This document shows positions 46,283 to 60,910 of a stretch of 64,000 bases of DNA, in pieces. The stretch spans positions 214,437,575-214,501,574 of the forward strand of contig JBAIZL010000001.1 of NCBI GenBank assembly GCA_036971475.1, read 5' to 3'. How positions within the stretch are numbered: the first letter of the stretch is position 1; the number at the start of each line of letters is the position of its first letter. The DNA is from Prosapia bicincta. Its lineage: Eukaryota > Arthropoda > Insecta > Hemiptera > Cercopidae. The notes below the pieces were generated by a model. The model had not been told where the DNA came from. It searched no databases and saw nothing but the letters and a program-made list of their open reading frames with translations. The position numbers were made by a program, and so were the translations under genes.

Positions 46283-49200
46283 CAGGAGTAATATATAGGT
46301 AAGTTCCTTACATACACAGAGTTAATTATTCGTTAATTACTAAACTGAAAACCAACAGGAGTAATATATAGGTACGTTCCTTACAGACACAGAGTTAATT
46401 ATTCGTTAATTACTAAACTGAAATCCAACAGGAGTAATATATAGGTACGTTCCTTACATACACAGAGTTAGTTATTCGTTAATTACTAAACTGAAATCCA
46501 ACAGGAGTAATATATAGGTAAGTTCCTTACATACACAGAGTTAGTTATTCGTTAATTACTAAACTGAAATCCAACAGGAGTAATATATAGGTCAGTACCT
46601 TACATACACAGAGTTAGTTATTCGTTACTTACTAAACTGAAATCCAACAGGAGTAATATATAGGTAAGTTCCTTACATACACAGAGTTAGTTATTCGTTA
46701 ATTACTAAACTGAAATCCAACAGGAGTAATATATAGGTAAGTTCCTTACATACACAGAGTTAGTTATTCGTTAATTACTAAACTGAAATCCAACAGGAGT
46801 AATATATAGGTAAGTTCCTTACATACACAGAGTTAGTTATTCGTTAATTACTAAACTGAAATCCAACAGGAGTAATATATAGGTAAGGTCCTTACATACA
46901 CAGAGTTAGTTATTCGTTAATTACTAAACTGAAATCCAACAGGAGTAATATATAGGTCAGTACCTTACATACACAGAGTTAGTTATTCGTTAATTACTAA
47001 ACTGAAATCCAACAGGAGTAATATATAGGTCAGTACCTTACATACACAGAGTTAGTTATTTGTTAATTACTAAACTGAAATCCAACAGGAGTAATATATA
47101 GGTCAGTACCTTACATACACAGAGTTAGTTATTCGTTAATTACTAAACTGAAATCCAACAGGAGTAATATATAGGTAAGTTCCTTACATACACAGAGTTA
47201 GTTATTCGTTAATTACTAAACTGAAATCCAACAGGAGTAATATATAGGTAAGTTCCTTACATACACAGAGTTAGTTATTCGTTAATTACTAAACTGAAAT
47301 CCAACAGGAGTAATATATAGGTAAGTTCCTTACATACACAGAGTTAGTTATTCGTTAATTACTAAACTGAAATCCAACAGGAGTAATATATAGGTCAGTA
47401 CCTTACATACACAGAGTTAGTTATTCGTTAATTACTAAACTGAAATCCAACAGGAGTAATATATAGGTAAGTTCCTTACATACATAGAGTTAGTTATTTG
47501 TTAATTACTAAACTGAAATCCAACAGGAGTAATATATAGGTAAGTTCCTTACATACACAGAGTTAGTTATTCGTTAATTACTAAACTGAAATCCAACAGG
47601 AGTAATATATAGGTAAGTTCCTTACATACACAGAGTTAGTTATTCGTTAATTACTAAACTGAAATCCAACAGGAGTAATATATAGGTAAGTTCCTTACAT
47701 ACATAGAGTTAGTTATTCGTTAATTACTAAACTGAAATCCAACAGGAGTAATATATAGGTAAGTTCCTTACATAAACAGAGTTAGTTATTCGTTAATTAC
47801 TAAACTGAGATCCAACAGGAGTAATATATAGGTAAGTTCCTTACATACACAGAGTTAGTTATTCGTTAATTACTAAACTGAAATCCAACAGGAGTAATAT
47901 ATAGGTAAGTTCCTTACATACACAGAGTTAGTTATTCGTTAATTACTAAACTGAAATCCAACAGGAGTAATATATAGGTAAGGTCCTTACATACACAGAG
48001 TTAATTATTCGTTAATTACTAAACTGAAATCCAACAGGAGTAATATATAGGTATGTCCCTTACAGACACAGAGTTAGTTATTCGTTAATTACTAAACTGA
48101 AATCCAACAGGAGTAATATATAGGTAAGGTCCTTACATACACAGAGTTAGTTATTTGTTAATTACTAAACTGAAATCCAACAGGAGTAATATATAGGTAA
48201 GTTCCTTACATACACAGAGTTAGTTATTCGTTAATTACTAAACTGAAATCCAACAGGAGTAATATATAGGTAAGTTCCTTACATACACAGAGTTAGTTAT
48301 TCGTTAATTACTAAACTGAAATCCAACAGGAGTAATATATAGGTAAGTTCCTTACATACACAGAGTTAGTTATTCGTTAATTACTAAACTGAAATCCAAC
48401 AGGAGTAATATATAGGTAAGGTCCTTACATACACAGAGTTAATTATTCGTTAATTACTAAACTGAAATCCAACAGGAGTAATATATAGGTATGTCCCTTA
48501 CAGACACAGAGTTAGTTATTCGTTAATTACTAAACTGAAATCCAACAGGAGTAATATATAGGTCAGTACCTTACATACACAGAGTTAGTTATTCGTTAAT
48601 TACTAAACTGAAATCCAACAGGAGTAATATATAGGTATGTCCCTTACAGACACAGAGTTAATTATTCGTTAATTACTAAACTGAAATCCAACAGGAGTAA
48701 TATATAGGTAAGTTCCTTACATACACAGAGTTAGTTATTCGTTAATTACTAAACTGAAATCCAACAGGAGTAATATATAGGTATGTCCCTTACAGACACA
48801 GAGTTAGTTATTCGTTAATTACTAAACTGAAATCCAACAGGAGTAATATATAGGTATGTCCCTTACAGACACAGAGTTAATTATTCGTTAATTACTAAAC
48901 TGAAATCCAACAGGAGTAATATATAGGTAAGGTCCTTACATACACAGAGTTAATTATTCGTTAATTACTAAACTGAAATCCAACAGGAGTAATATATGGG
49001 TATGTCCCTTACAGACACAGAGTTAGTTATTCGTTAATTACTAAACTGAAATCCAACAGGAGTAATATATAGGTAAGTTCCTTACATACACAGAGTTAAT
49101 TATTCGTTAATTACTAAACTGAAATCCAACAGGAGTAATATATAGGTAAGTCCCTTACAGACACAGAGTTAATTATTCGTTAATTACTAAACTGAAATCC

Positions 49201-52200
49201 AACAGGAGTAATATATAGGTATGTCCCTTACAGACACAGAGTTAATTATTCGTTAATTACTAAACTGAAATCCAACAGGAGTAATATATAGGTATGTCCC
49301 TTACAGACACAGAGTTAGTTATTCGTTAATTACTAAACTGAAATCCAACAGGAGTAATATATAGGTATGTCCCTTACAGACACAGAGTTAATTATTCGTT
49401 AATTACTAAACTGAAATCCAACAGGAGTAATATATAGGTAAGGTCCTTACATACACAGAGTTAATTATTCGTTAATTACTAAACTGAAATCCAACAGGAG
49501 TAATATATAGGTATGTCCCTTACAGACACAGAGTTAGTTATTCGTTAATTACTAAACTGAAATCCAACAGGAGTAATATATAGGTCAGTACCTTACATAC
49601 ACAGAGTTAGTTATTCGTTAATTACTAAACTGAAATCCAACAGGAGTAATATATAGGTATGTCCCTTACAGACACAGAGTTAATTATTCGTTAATTACTA
49701 AACTGAAATCCAACAGGAGTAATATATAGGTAAGTTCCTTACAGACACAGAGTTAGTTATTTGTTAATTACTAAACTGAAATCCAACAGGAGTAATATAT
49801 AGGTAAGTTCCTTACAGACACAGAGTTAGTTATTTGTTAATTACTAAACTGAAATCCAACAGGAGTAATATATAGGTAAGTTCCTTACATACACAGAGTT
49901 AATTATTCGTTAATTACTAAACTGAAATCCAACAGGAGTAATATATAGGTAAGGTCCTTACATACACAGAGTTAATTATTCGTTAATTACTAAACTGAAA
50001 TCCAACAGGAGTAATATATAGGTATGTCCCTTACAGACACAGAGTTAGTTATTCGTTAATTACTAAACTGAAATCCAACAGGAGTAATATATAGGTAAGT
50101 TCCTTACATACACAGAGTTAGTTATTTGTTAATTACTAAACTGAAATCCAACAGGAGTAATATATAGGTAAGTTCCTTACAGACACAGAGTTAGTTATTT
50201 GTTAATTACTAAACTGAAATCCAACAGGAGTAATATATAGGTAAGTTCCTTACAGACACAGAGTTAGTTATTTGTTAATTACTAAACTGAAATCCAACAG
50301 GAGTAATATATAGGTAAGTTCCTTACAGACACAGAGTTAGTTATTTGTTAATTACTAAACTGAAATCCAACAGGAGTAATATATAGGTAAGTTCCTTACA
50401 GACACAGAGTTAGTTATTTGTTAATTACTAAACTGAAATCCAACAGGAGTAATATATAGGTAAGTTCCTTACAGACACAGAGTTAGTTATTCGTTAATTA
50501 CTAAACTGAAATCCAACAGGAGTAATATATAGGTAAGTTCCTTACAGACACAGAGTTAGTTATTTGTTAATTACTAAACTGAAATCCAACAGGAGTAATA
50601 TATAGGTAAGTTCCTTACAGACACAGAGTTAGTTATTTGTTAATTACTAAACTGAAATCCAACAGGAGTAATATATAGGTAAGTTCCTTACATACACAGA
50701 GTTAATTATTCGTTAATTACTAAACTGAAATCCAACAGGAGTAATATATAGGTAAGGTCCTTACATACACAGAGTTAATTATTCGTTAATTACTAAACTG
50801 AAATCCAACAGGAGTAATATATAGGTATGTCCCTTACAGACACAGAGTTAGTTATTCGTTAATTACTAAACTGAAATCCAACAGGAGTAATATATAGGTA
50901 AGTTCCTTACATACACAGAGTTAATTATTCGTTAATTACTAAACTGAAATCCAACAGGAGTAATATATAGGTAAGGTCCTTACATACACAGAGTTAATTA
51001 TTCGTTAATTACTAAACTGAAATCCAACAGGAGTAATATATAGGTAAGTTCCTTACATACACAGAGTTAGTTATTCGTTAATTACTAAACTGAAATCCAA
51101 CAGGAGTAATATATAGGTATGTCCCTTACAGACACAGAGTTAGTTATTCGTTAATTACTAAACTGAAATCCAACAGGAGTAATATATAGGTATGTCCCTT
51201 ACAGACACAGAGTTAGTTATTCGTTAATTACTAAACTGAAATCCAACAGGAGTAATATATAGGTAAGTTCCTTACATACACAGAGTTAATTATTCGTTAA
51301 TTACTAAACTGAAATCCAACAGGAGTAATATATAGGTAAGTTCCTTACATACACAGAGTTAATTATTCGTTAATTACTAAACTGAAATCCAACAGGAGTA
51401 ATATATAGGTATGTCCCTTACAGACACAGAGTTAGTTATTCGTTAATTACTAAACTGAAATCCAACAGGAGTAATATATAGGTAAGTTCCTTACATACAC
51501 AGAGTTAATTATTCGTTAATTACTAAACTGAAATCCAACAGGAGTAATATATAGGTAAGGTCCTTACATACACAGAGTTAATTATTCGTTAATTACTAAA
51601 CTGAAATCCAACAGGAGTAATATATAGGTAAGTTCCTTACAGACACAGAGTTAGTTATTTGTTAATTACTAAACTGAAATCCAACAGGAGTAATATATAG
51701 GTAAGTTCCTTACAGACACAGAGTTAGTTATTTGTTAATTACTAAACTGAAATCCAACAGGAGTAATATATAGGTAAGTTCCTTACATACACAGAGTTAA
51801 TTATTCGTTAATTACTAAACTGAAATCCAACAGGAGTAATATATAGGTAAGGTCCTTACATACACAGAGTTAATTATTCGTTAATTACTAAACTGAAATC
51901 CAACAGGAGTAATATATAGGTAAGTTCCTTACATACACAGAGTTAATTATTCGTTAATTACTAAACTGAAAACCAACAGGAGTAATATATAGGTACGTTC
52001 CTTACAGACACAGAGTTAATTATTCGTTAATTACTAAACTGAAATCCAACAGGAGTAATATATAGGTACGTTCCTTACATACACAGAGTTAGTTATTCGT
52101 TAATTACTAAACTGAAATCCAACAGGAGTAATATATAGGTAAGTTCCTTACATACACAGAGTTAGTTATTCGTTAATTACTAAACTGAAATCCAACAGGA

Positions 52201-55200
52201 GTAATATATAGGTCAGTACCTTACATACACAGAGTTAGTTATTCGTTACTTACTAAACTGAAATCCAACAGGAGTAATATATAGGTAAGTTCCTTACATA
52301 CACAGAGTTAGTTATTCGTTAATTACTAAACTGAAATCCAACAGGAGTAATATATAGGTAAGTTCCTTACATACACAGAGTTAGTTATTCGTTAATTACT
52401 AAACTGAAATCCAACAGGAGTAATATATAGGTAAGTTCCTTACATACACAGAGTTAGTTATTCGTTAATTACTAAACTGAAATCCAACAGGAGTAATATA
52501 TAGGTAAGGTCCTTACATACACAGAGTTAGTTATTCGTTAATTACTAAACTGAAATCCAACAGGAGTAATATATAGGTCAGTACCTTACATACACAGAGT
52601 TAGTTATTCGTTAATTACTAAACTGAAATCCAACAGGAGTAATATATAGGTCAGTACCTTACATACACAGAGTTAGTTATTTGTTAATTACTAAACTGAA
52701 ATCCAACAGGAGTAATATATAGGTCAGTACCTTACATACACAGAGTTAGTTATTCGTTAATTACTAAACTGAAATCCAACAGGAGTAATATATAGGTAAG
52801 TTCCTTACATACACAGAGTTAGTTATTCGTTAATTACTAAACTGAAATCCAACAGGAGTAATATATAGGTAAGTTCCTTACATACACAGAGTTAGTTATT
52901 CGTTAATTACTAAACTGAAATCCAACAGGAGTAATATATAGGTAAGTTCCTTACATACACAGAGTTAGTTATTCGTTAATTACTAAACTGAAATCCAACA
53001 GGAGTAATATATAGGTCAGTACCTTACATACACAGAGTTAGTTATTCGTTAATTACTAAACTGAAATCCAACAGGAGTAATATATAGGTAAGTTCCTTAC
53101 ATACATAGAGTTAGTTATTTGTTAATTACTAAACTGAAATCCAACAGGAGTAATATATAGGTAAGTTCCTTACATACACAGAGTTAGTTATTCGTTAATT
53201 ACTAAACTGAAATCCAACAGGAGTAATATATAGGTAAGTTCCTTACATACACAGAGTTAGTTATTCGTTAATTACTAAACTGAAATCCAACAGGAGTAAT
53301 ATATAGGTAAGTTCCTTACATACATAGAGTTAGTTATTCGTTAATTACTAAACTGAAATCCAACAGGAGTAATATATAGGTAAGTTCCTTACATAAACAG
53401 AGTTAGTTATTCGTTAATTACTAAACTGAGATCCAACAGGAGTAATATATAGGTAAGTTCCTTACATACACAGAGTTAGTTATTCGTTAATTACTAAACT
53501 GAAATCCAACAGGAGTAATATATAGGTAAGTTCCTTACATACACAGAGTTAGTTATTCGTTAATTACTAAACTGAAATCCAACAGGAGTAATATATAGGT
53601 AAGGTCCTTACATACACAGAGTTAATTATTCGTTAATTACTAAACTGAAATCCAACAGGAGTAATATATAGGTATGTCCCTTACAGACACAGAGTTAGTT
53701 ATTCGTTAATTACTAAACTGAAATCCAACAGGAGTAATATATAGGTAAGGTCCTTACATACACAGAGTTAGTTATTTGTTAATTACTAAACTGAAATCCA
53801 ACAGGAGTAATATATAGGTAAGTTCCTTACATACACAGAGTTAGTTATTCGTTAATTACTAAACTGAAATCCAACAGGAGTAATATATAGGTAAGTTCCT
53901 TACATACACAGAGTTAGTTATTCGTTAATTACTAAACTGAAATCCAACAGGAGTAATATATAGGTAAGTTCCTTACATACACAGAGTTAGTTATTCGTTA
54001 ATTACTAAACTGAAATCCAACAGGAGTAATATATAGGTAAGGTCCTTACATACACAGAGTTAATTATTCGTTAATTACTAAACTGAAATCCAACAGGAGT
54101 AATATATAGGTATGTCCCTTACAGACACAGAGTTAGTTATTCGTTAATTACTAAACTGAAATCCAACAGGAGTAATATATAGGTCAGTACCTTACATACA
54201 CAGAGTTAGTTATTCGTTAATTACTAAACTGAAATCCAACAGGAGTAATATATAGGTATGTCCCTTACAGACACAGAGTTAATTATTCGTTAATTACTAA
54301 ACTGAAATCCAACAGGAGTAATATATAGGTAAGTTCCTTACATACACAGAGTTAGTTATTCGTTAATTACTAAACTGAAATCCAACAGGAGTAATATATA
54401 GGTATGTCCCTTACAGACACAGAGTTAGTTATTCGTTAATTACTAAACTGAAATCCAACAGGAGTAATATATAGGTATGTCCCTTACAGACACAGAGTTA
54501 ATTATTCGTTAATTACTAAACTGAAATCCAACAGGAGTAATATATAGGTAAGGTCCTTACATACACAGAGTTAATTATTCGTTAATTACTAAACTGAAAT
54601 CCAACAGGAGTAATATATGGGTATGTCCCTTACAGACACAGAGTTAGTTATTCGTTAATTACTAAACTGAAATCCAACAGGAGTAATATATAGGTAAGTT
54701 CCTTACATACACAGAGTTAATTATTCGTTAATTACTAAACTGAAATCCAACAGGAGTAATATATAGGTAAGTCCCTTACAGACACAGAGTTAATTATTCG
54801 TTAATTACTAAACTGAAATCCAACAGGAGTAATATATAGGTATGTCCCTTACAGACACAGAGTTAATTATTCGTTAATTACTAAACTGAAATCCAACAGG
54901 AGTAATATATAGGTATGTCCCTTACAGACACAGAGTTAGTTATTCGTTAATTACTAAATTGAAATCCAACAGGAGTAATATATAGGTATGTCCCTTACAG
55001 ACACAGAGTTAATTATTCGTTAATTACTAAACTGAAATCCAACAGGAGTAATATATAGGTAAGGTCCTTACATACACAGAGTTAATTATTCGTTAATTAC
55101 TAAACTGAAATCCAACAGGAGTAATATATAGGTATGTCCCTTACAGACACAGAGTTAGTTATTCGTTAATTACTAAACTGAAATCCAACAGGAGTAATAT

Positions 55201-57524
55201 ATAGGTCAGTACCTTACATACACAGAGTTAGTTATTCGTTAATTACTAAACTGAAATCCAACAGGAGTAATATATAGGTATGTCCCTTACAGACACAGAG
55301 TTAATTATTCGTTAATTACTAAACTGAAATCCAACAGGAGTAATATATAGGTAAGTTCCTTACAGACACAGAGTTAGTTATTTGTTAATTACTAAACTGA
55401 AATCCAACAGGAGTAATATATAGGTAAGTTCCTTACAGACACAGAGTTAGTTATTTGTTAATTACTAAACTGAAATCCAACAGGAGTAATATATAGGTAA
55501 GTTCCTTACATACACAGAGTTAATTATTCGTTAATTACTAAACTGAAATCCAACAGGAGTAATATATAGGTAAGGTCCTTACATACACAGAGTTAATTAT
55601 TCGTTAATTACTAAACTGAAATCCAACAGGAGTAATATATAGGTATGTCCCTTACAGACACAGAGTTAGTTATTCGTTAATTACTAAACTGAAATCCAAC
55701 AGGAGTAATATATAGGTAAGTTCCTTACATACACAGAGTTAGTTATTTGTTAATTACTAAACTGAAATCCAACAGGAGTAATATATAGGTAAGTTCCTTA
55801 CAGACACAGAGTTAGTTATTTGTTAATTACTAAACTGAAATCCAACAGGAGTAATATATAGGTAAGTTCCTTACAGACACAGAGTTAGTTATTTGTTAAT
55901 TACTAAACTGAAATCCAACAGGAGTAATATATAGGTAAGTTCCTTACAGACACAGAGTTAGTTATTTGTTAATTACTAAACTGAAATCCAACAGGAGTAA
56001 TATATAGGTAAGTTCCTTACAGACACAGAGTTAGTTATTTGTTAATTACTAAACTGAAATCCAACAGGAGTAATATATAGGTAAGTTCCTTACAGACACA
56101 GAGTTAGTTATTCGTTAATTACTAAACTGAAATCCAACAGGAGTAATATATAGGTAAGTTCCTTACAGACACAGAGTTAGTTATTTGTTAATTACTAAAC
56201 TGAAATCCAACAGGAGTAATATATAGGTAAGTTCCTTACAGACACAGAGTTAGTTATTTGTTAATTACTAAACTGAAATCCAACAGGAGTAATATATAGG
56301 TAAGTTCCTTACATACACAGAGTTAATTATTCGTTAATTACTAAACTGAAATCCAACAGGAGTAATATATAGGTAAGGTCCTTACATACACAGAGTTAAT
56401 TATTCGTTAATTACTAAACTGAAATCCAACAGGAGTAATATATAGGTATGTCCCTTACAGACACAGAGTTAGTTATTCGTTAATTACTAAACTGAAATCC
56501 AACAGGAGTAATATATAGGTAAGTTCCTTACATACACAGAGTTAATTATTCGTTAATTACTAAACTGAAATCCAACAGGAGTAATATATAGGTAAGGTCC
56601 TTACATACACAGAGTTAATTATTCGTTAATTACTAAACTGAAATCCAACAGGAGTAATATATAGGTAAGTTCCTTACATACACAGAGTTAGTTATTCGTT
56701 AATTACTAAACTGAAATCCAACAGGAGTAATATATAGGTATGTCCCTTACAGACACAGAGTTAGTTATTCGTTAATTACTAAACTGAAATCCAACAGGAG
56801 TAATATATAGGTATGTCCCTTACAGACACAGAGTTAGTTATTCGTTAATTACTAAACTGAAATCCAACAGGAGTAATATATAGGTAAGTTCCTTACATAC
56901 ACAGAGTTAATTATTCGTTAATTACTAAACTGAAATCCAACAGGAGTAATATATAGGTAAGTTCCTTACATACACAGAGTTAATTATTCGTTAATTACTA
57001 AACTGAAATCCAACAGGAGTAATATATAGGTATGTCCCTTACAGACACAGAGTTAGTTATTCGTTAATTACTAAACTGAAATCCAACAGGAGTAATATAT
57101 AGGTAAGTTCCTTACATACACAGAGTTAATTATTCGTTAATTACTAAACTGAAATCCAACAGGAGTAATATATAGGTAAGGTCCTTACATACACAGAGTT
57201 AATTATTCGTTAATTACTAAACTGAAATCCAACAGGAGTAATATATGGGTAAGTTCCTTACAGACACAGAGTTAGTTATTTGTTAATTACTAAACTGAAA
57301 TCCAACAGGAGTAATATATAGGTAAGTTCCTTACAGACACAGAGTTAGTTATTTGTTAATTACTAAACTGAAATCCAACAGGAGTAATATATAGGTAAGT
57401 TCCTTACATACACAGAGTTAATTATTCGTTAATTACTAAACTGAAATCCAACAGGAGTAATATATAGGTAAGGTCCTTACATACACAGAGTTCATTATTC
57501 GTTAATTACTAAACTGAAATCCAA
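46283..57524 (+). repeat. Satellite 2 super-repeat: two tandem 5,621-bp (77-monomer) blocks
   Basis: Rare markers recur exactly 5,621 bp apart: GAAAACCAAC (46,346/51,967), TTCGTTACTTAC (46,621/52,242), TACATAGAG (47,481/53,102), CATAAACAG (47,771/53,392), CTGAGATCC (47,805/53,426), ATATATGGG (48,991/54,612), and AAGTCCC. Estimated blocks are 46,283-51,903 and 51,904-57,524. Differences noted by eye are few: CTAAATTGAA at about 54,955, ATATATGGG at about 57,242, and TTCATTATTCG at about 57,490. Confidence 0.9.
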
Positions 57525-57540
57525 CAGGAGTAATATATAG

Positions 57541-58640
57541 GTATGTCCCTTACAGACACAGAGTTAGTTATTCGTTAATTACTAAACTGAAATCCAACAG
57601 GAGTAATATATAGGTAAGTTCCTTACATACACAGAGTTAGTTATTTGTTAATTACTAAACTGAAATCCAACAGGAGTAATATATAGGTAAGTTCCTTACA
57701 GACACAGAGTTAGTTATTTGTTAATTACTAAACTGAAATCCAACAGGAGTAATATATAGGTAAGTTCCTTACAGACACAGAGTTAGTTATTTGTTAATTA
57801 CTAAACTGAAATCCAACAGGAGTAATATATAGGTAAGTTCCTTACAGACACAGAGTTAGTTATTTGTTAATTACTAAACTGAAATCCAACAGGAGTAATA
57901 TATAGGTAAGTTCCTTACAGACACAGAGTTAGTTATTTGTTAATTACTAAACTGAAATCCAACAGGAGTAATATATAGGTAAGTTCCTTACAGACACAGA
58001 GTTAGTTATTCGTTAATTACTAAACTGAAATCCAACAGGAGTAATATATAGGTAAGTTCCTTACAGACACAGAGTTAGTTATTTGTTAATTACTAAACTG
58101 AAATCCAACAGGAGTAATATATAGGTAAGTTCCTTACAGACACAGAGTTAGTTATTTGTTAATTACTAAACTGAAATCCAACAGGAGTAATATATAGGTA
58201 AGTTCCTTACATACACAGAGTTAATTATTCGTTAATTACTAAACTGAAATCCAACAGGAGTAATATATAGGTAAGGTCCTTACATACACAGAGTTAATTA
58301 TTCGTTAATTACTAAACTGAAATCCAACAGGAGTAATATATAGGTATGTCCCTTACAGACACAGAGTTAGTTATTCGTTAATTACTAAACTGAAATCCAA
58401 CAGGAGTAATATATAGGTAAGTTCCTTACATACACAGAGTTAATTATTCGTTAATTACTAAACTGAAATCCAACAGGAGTAATATATAGGTAAGGTCCTT
58501 ACATACACAGAGTTAATTATTCGTTAATTACTAAACTGAAATCCAACAGGAGTAATATATAGGTAAGTTCCTTACATACACAGAGTTAGTTATTCGTTAA
58601 TTACTAAACTGAAATCCAACAGGAGTAATATATAGGTATG
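57541..58640 (+). repeat. Satellite 2: partial third copy (1,898-bp offset)
   Basis: The order of about 15 monomer variants from 57,541 (GTATGTCCC, then a run of TTATTTG units with a single TTATTCG, then GTAAGTTCC, GTAAGGTCC and so on) equals that from 55,643. The offset is 26 monomers. The match ends near 58,640, where the variant order changes. Confidence 0.75.
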
Positions 58641-59789
58641 TCCCTTACAGACACAGAGTTAATTATTCGTTAATTACTAAACTGAAATCCAACAGGAGTA
58701 ATATATAGGTAAGTTCCTTACATACACAGAGTTAGTTATTCGTTAATTACTAAACTGAAATCCAACAGGAGTAATATATAGGTATGTACCTTACAGACAC
58801 AGAGTTAGTTATTCGTTAATTACTAAACTGAAATCCAACAGGAGTAATATATAGGTATGTCCCTTACAGACACAGAGTTAGTTATTCGTTAATTACTAAA
58901 CTGAAATCCAACAGGAGTAATATATAGGTATGTCCCTTACAGACACAGAGTTAGTTATTCGTTAATTACTAAACTGAAATCCAACAGGAGTAATATATAG
59001 GTATGTCCCTTACAGACACAGAGTTAGTTATTCGTTAATTACTAAACTGAAATCCAACAGGAGTAATATATAGGTCAGTACCTTACAGACACAGAGTTAA
59101 TTATTCGTTAATTACTAAACTGAAATCCAACAGGAGTAATATATAGGTATGTCCCTTACAGACACAGAGTTAGTTATTCGTTAATTACTAAACTGAAATC
59201 CAACAGGAGTAATATATAGGTATGTCCCTTACAGACACAGAGTTAGTTATTCGTTAATTACTAAACTGAAATCCAACAGGAGTAATATATAGGTCAGTAC
59301 CTTACAGACACAGAGTTAATTATTCGTTAATTACTAAACTGAAATCCAACAGGAGTAATATATAGGTATGTCCCTTACAGACACAGAGTTAGTTATTCGT
59401 TAATTACTAAACTGAAATCCAACAGGAGTAATATATAGGTATGTCCCTTACAGACACAGAGTTAGTTATTCGTTAATTACTAAACTGAAATCCAACAGGA
59501 GTAATATATAGGTATGTCCCTTACAGACACAGAGTTAGTTATTCGTTAATTACTAAACTGAAATCCAACAGGAGTAATATATAGGTATGTCCCTTACAGA
59601 CACAGAGTTAGTTATTCGTTAATTACTAAACTGAAATCCAACAGGAGTAATATATAGGTCAGTACCTTACATACACAGAGTTAGTTATTCGTTAATTACT
59701 AAACTGAAATCCAACAGGAGTAATATATAGGTATGTCCCTTACAGACACAGAGTTAATTATTCGTTAATTACTAAACTGAAATCCAACA

Positions 59790-60910
59790 GGAGTAATATA
59801 TAGGTAAGGTCCTTACATACACAGAGTTAATTATTCGTTAATTACTAAACTGAAATCCAACAGGAGTAATATATAGGTATGTCCCTTACAGACACAGAGT
59901 TAGTTATTCGTTAATTACTAAACTGAAATCCAACAGGAGTAATATATAGGTAAGTTCCTTACATACACAGAGTTAATTATTCGTTAATTACTAAACTGAA
60001 ATCCAACAGGAGTAATATATAGGTAAGTCCCTTACAGACACAGAGTTAATTATTCGTTAATTACTAAACTGAAATCCAACAGGAGTAATATATAGGTATG
60101 TCCCTTACAGACACAGAGTTAATTATTCGTTAATTACTAAACTGAAATCCAACAGGAGTAATATATAGGTATGTCCCTTACAGACACAGAGTTAGTTATT
60201 CGTTAATTACTAAACTGAAATCCAACAGGAGTAATATATAGGTATGTCCCTTACAGACACAGAGTTAATTATTCGTTAATTACTAAACTGAAATCCAACA
60301 GGAGTAATATATAGGTAAGGTCCTTACATACACAGAGTTAATTATTCGTTAATTACTAAACTGAAATCCAACAGGAGTAATATATAGGTATGTCCCTTAC
60401 AGACACAGAGTTAGTTATTCGTTAATTACTAAACTGAAATCCAACAGGAGTAATATATAGGTCAGTACCTTACATACACAGAGTTAGTTATTCGTTAATT
60501 ACTAAACTGAAATCCAACAGGAGTAATATATAGGTATGTCCCTTACAGACACAGAGTTAATTATTCGTTAATTACTAAACTGAAATCCAACAGGAGTAAT
60601 ATATAGGTAAGTTCCTTACAGACACAGAGTTAGTTATTTGTTAATTACTAAACTGAAATCCAACAGGAGTAATATATAGGTAAGTTCCTTACATACACAG
60701 AGTTAATTATTCGTTAGTTACTAAACTGAAATCCAACAGGAGTAATATATAGGTAAGGTCCTTACATACACAGAGTTAATTATTCGTTAATTACTAAACT
60801 GAAATTCAACAGGAGTAATATATAGGTATGTCCCTTACAGACACAGAGTTAGTTATTCGTTAATTACTAAACTGAAATCCAACAGGAGTAATATATAGGT
60901 AAGTTCCTTA
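59790..60910 (+). repeat. Satellite 2: partial copy at a 72-monomer offset
   Basis: The unique GTAAGTCCC unit at about 60,025 and the following seven variants match those from about 54,769. The offset is 5,256 bp. One TTATTTG unit present in the source is absent near 60,680. Confidence 0.7.
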
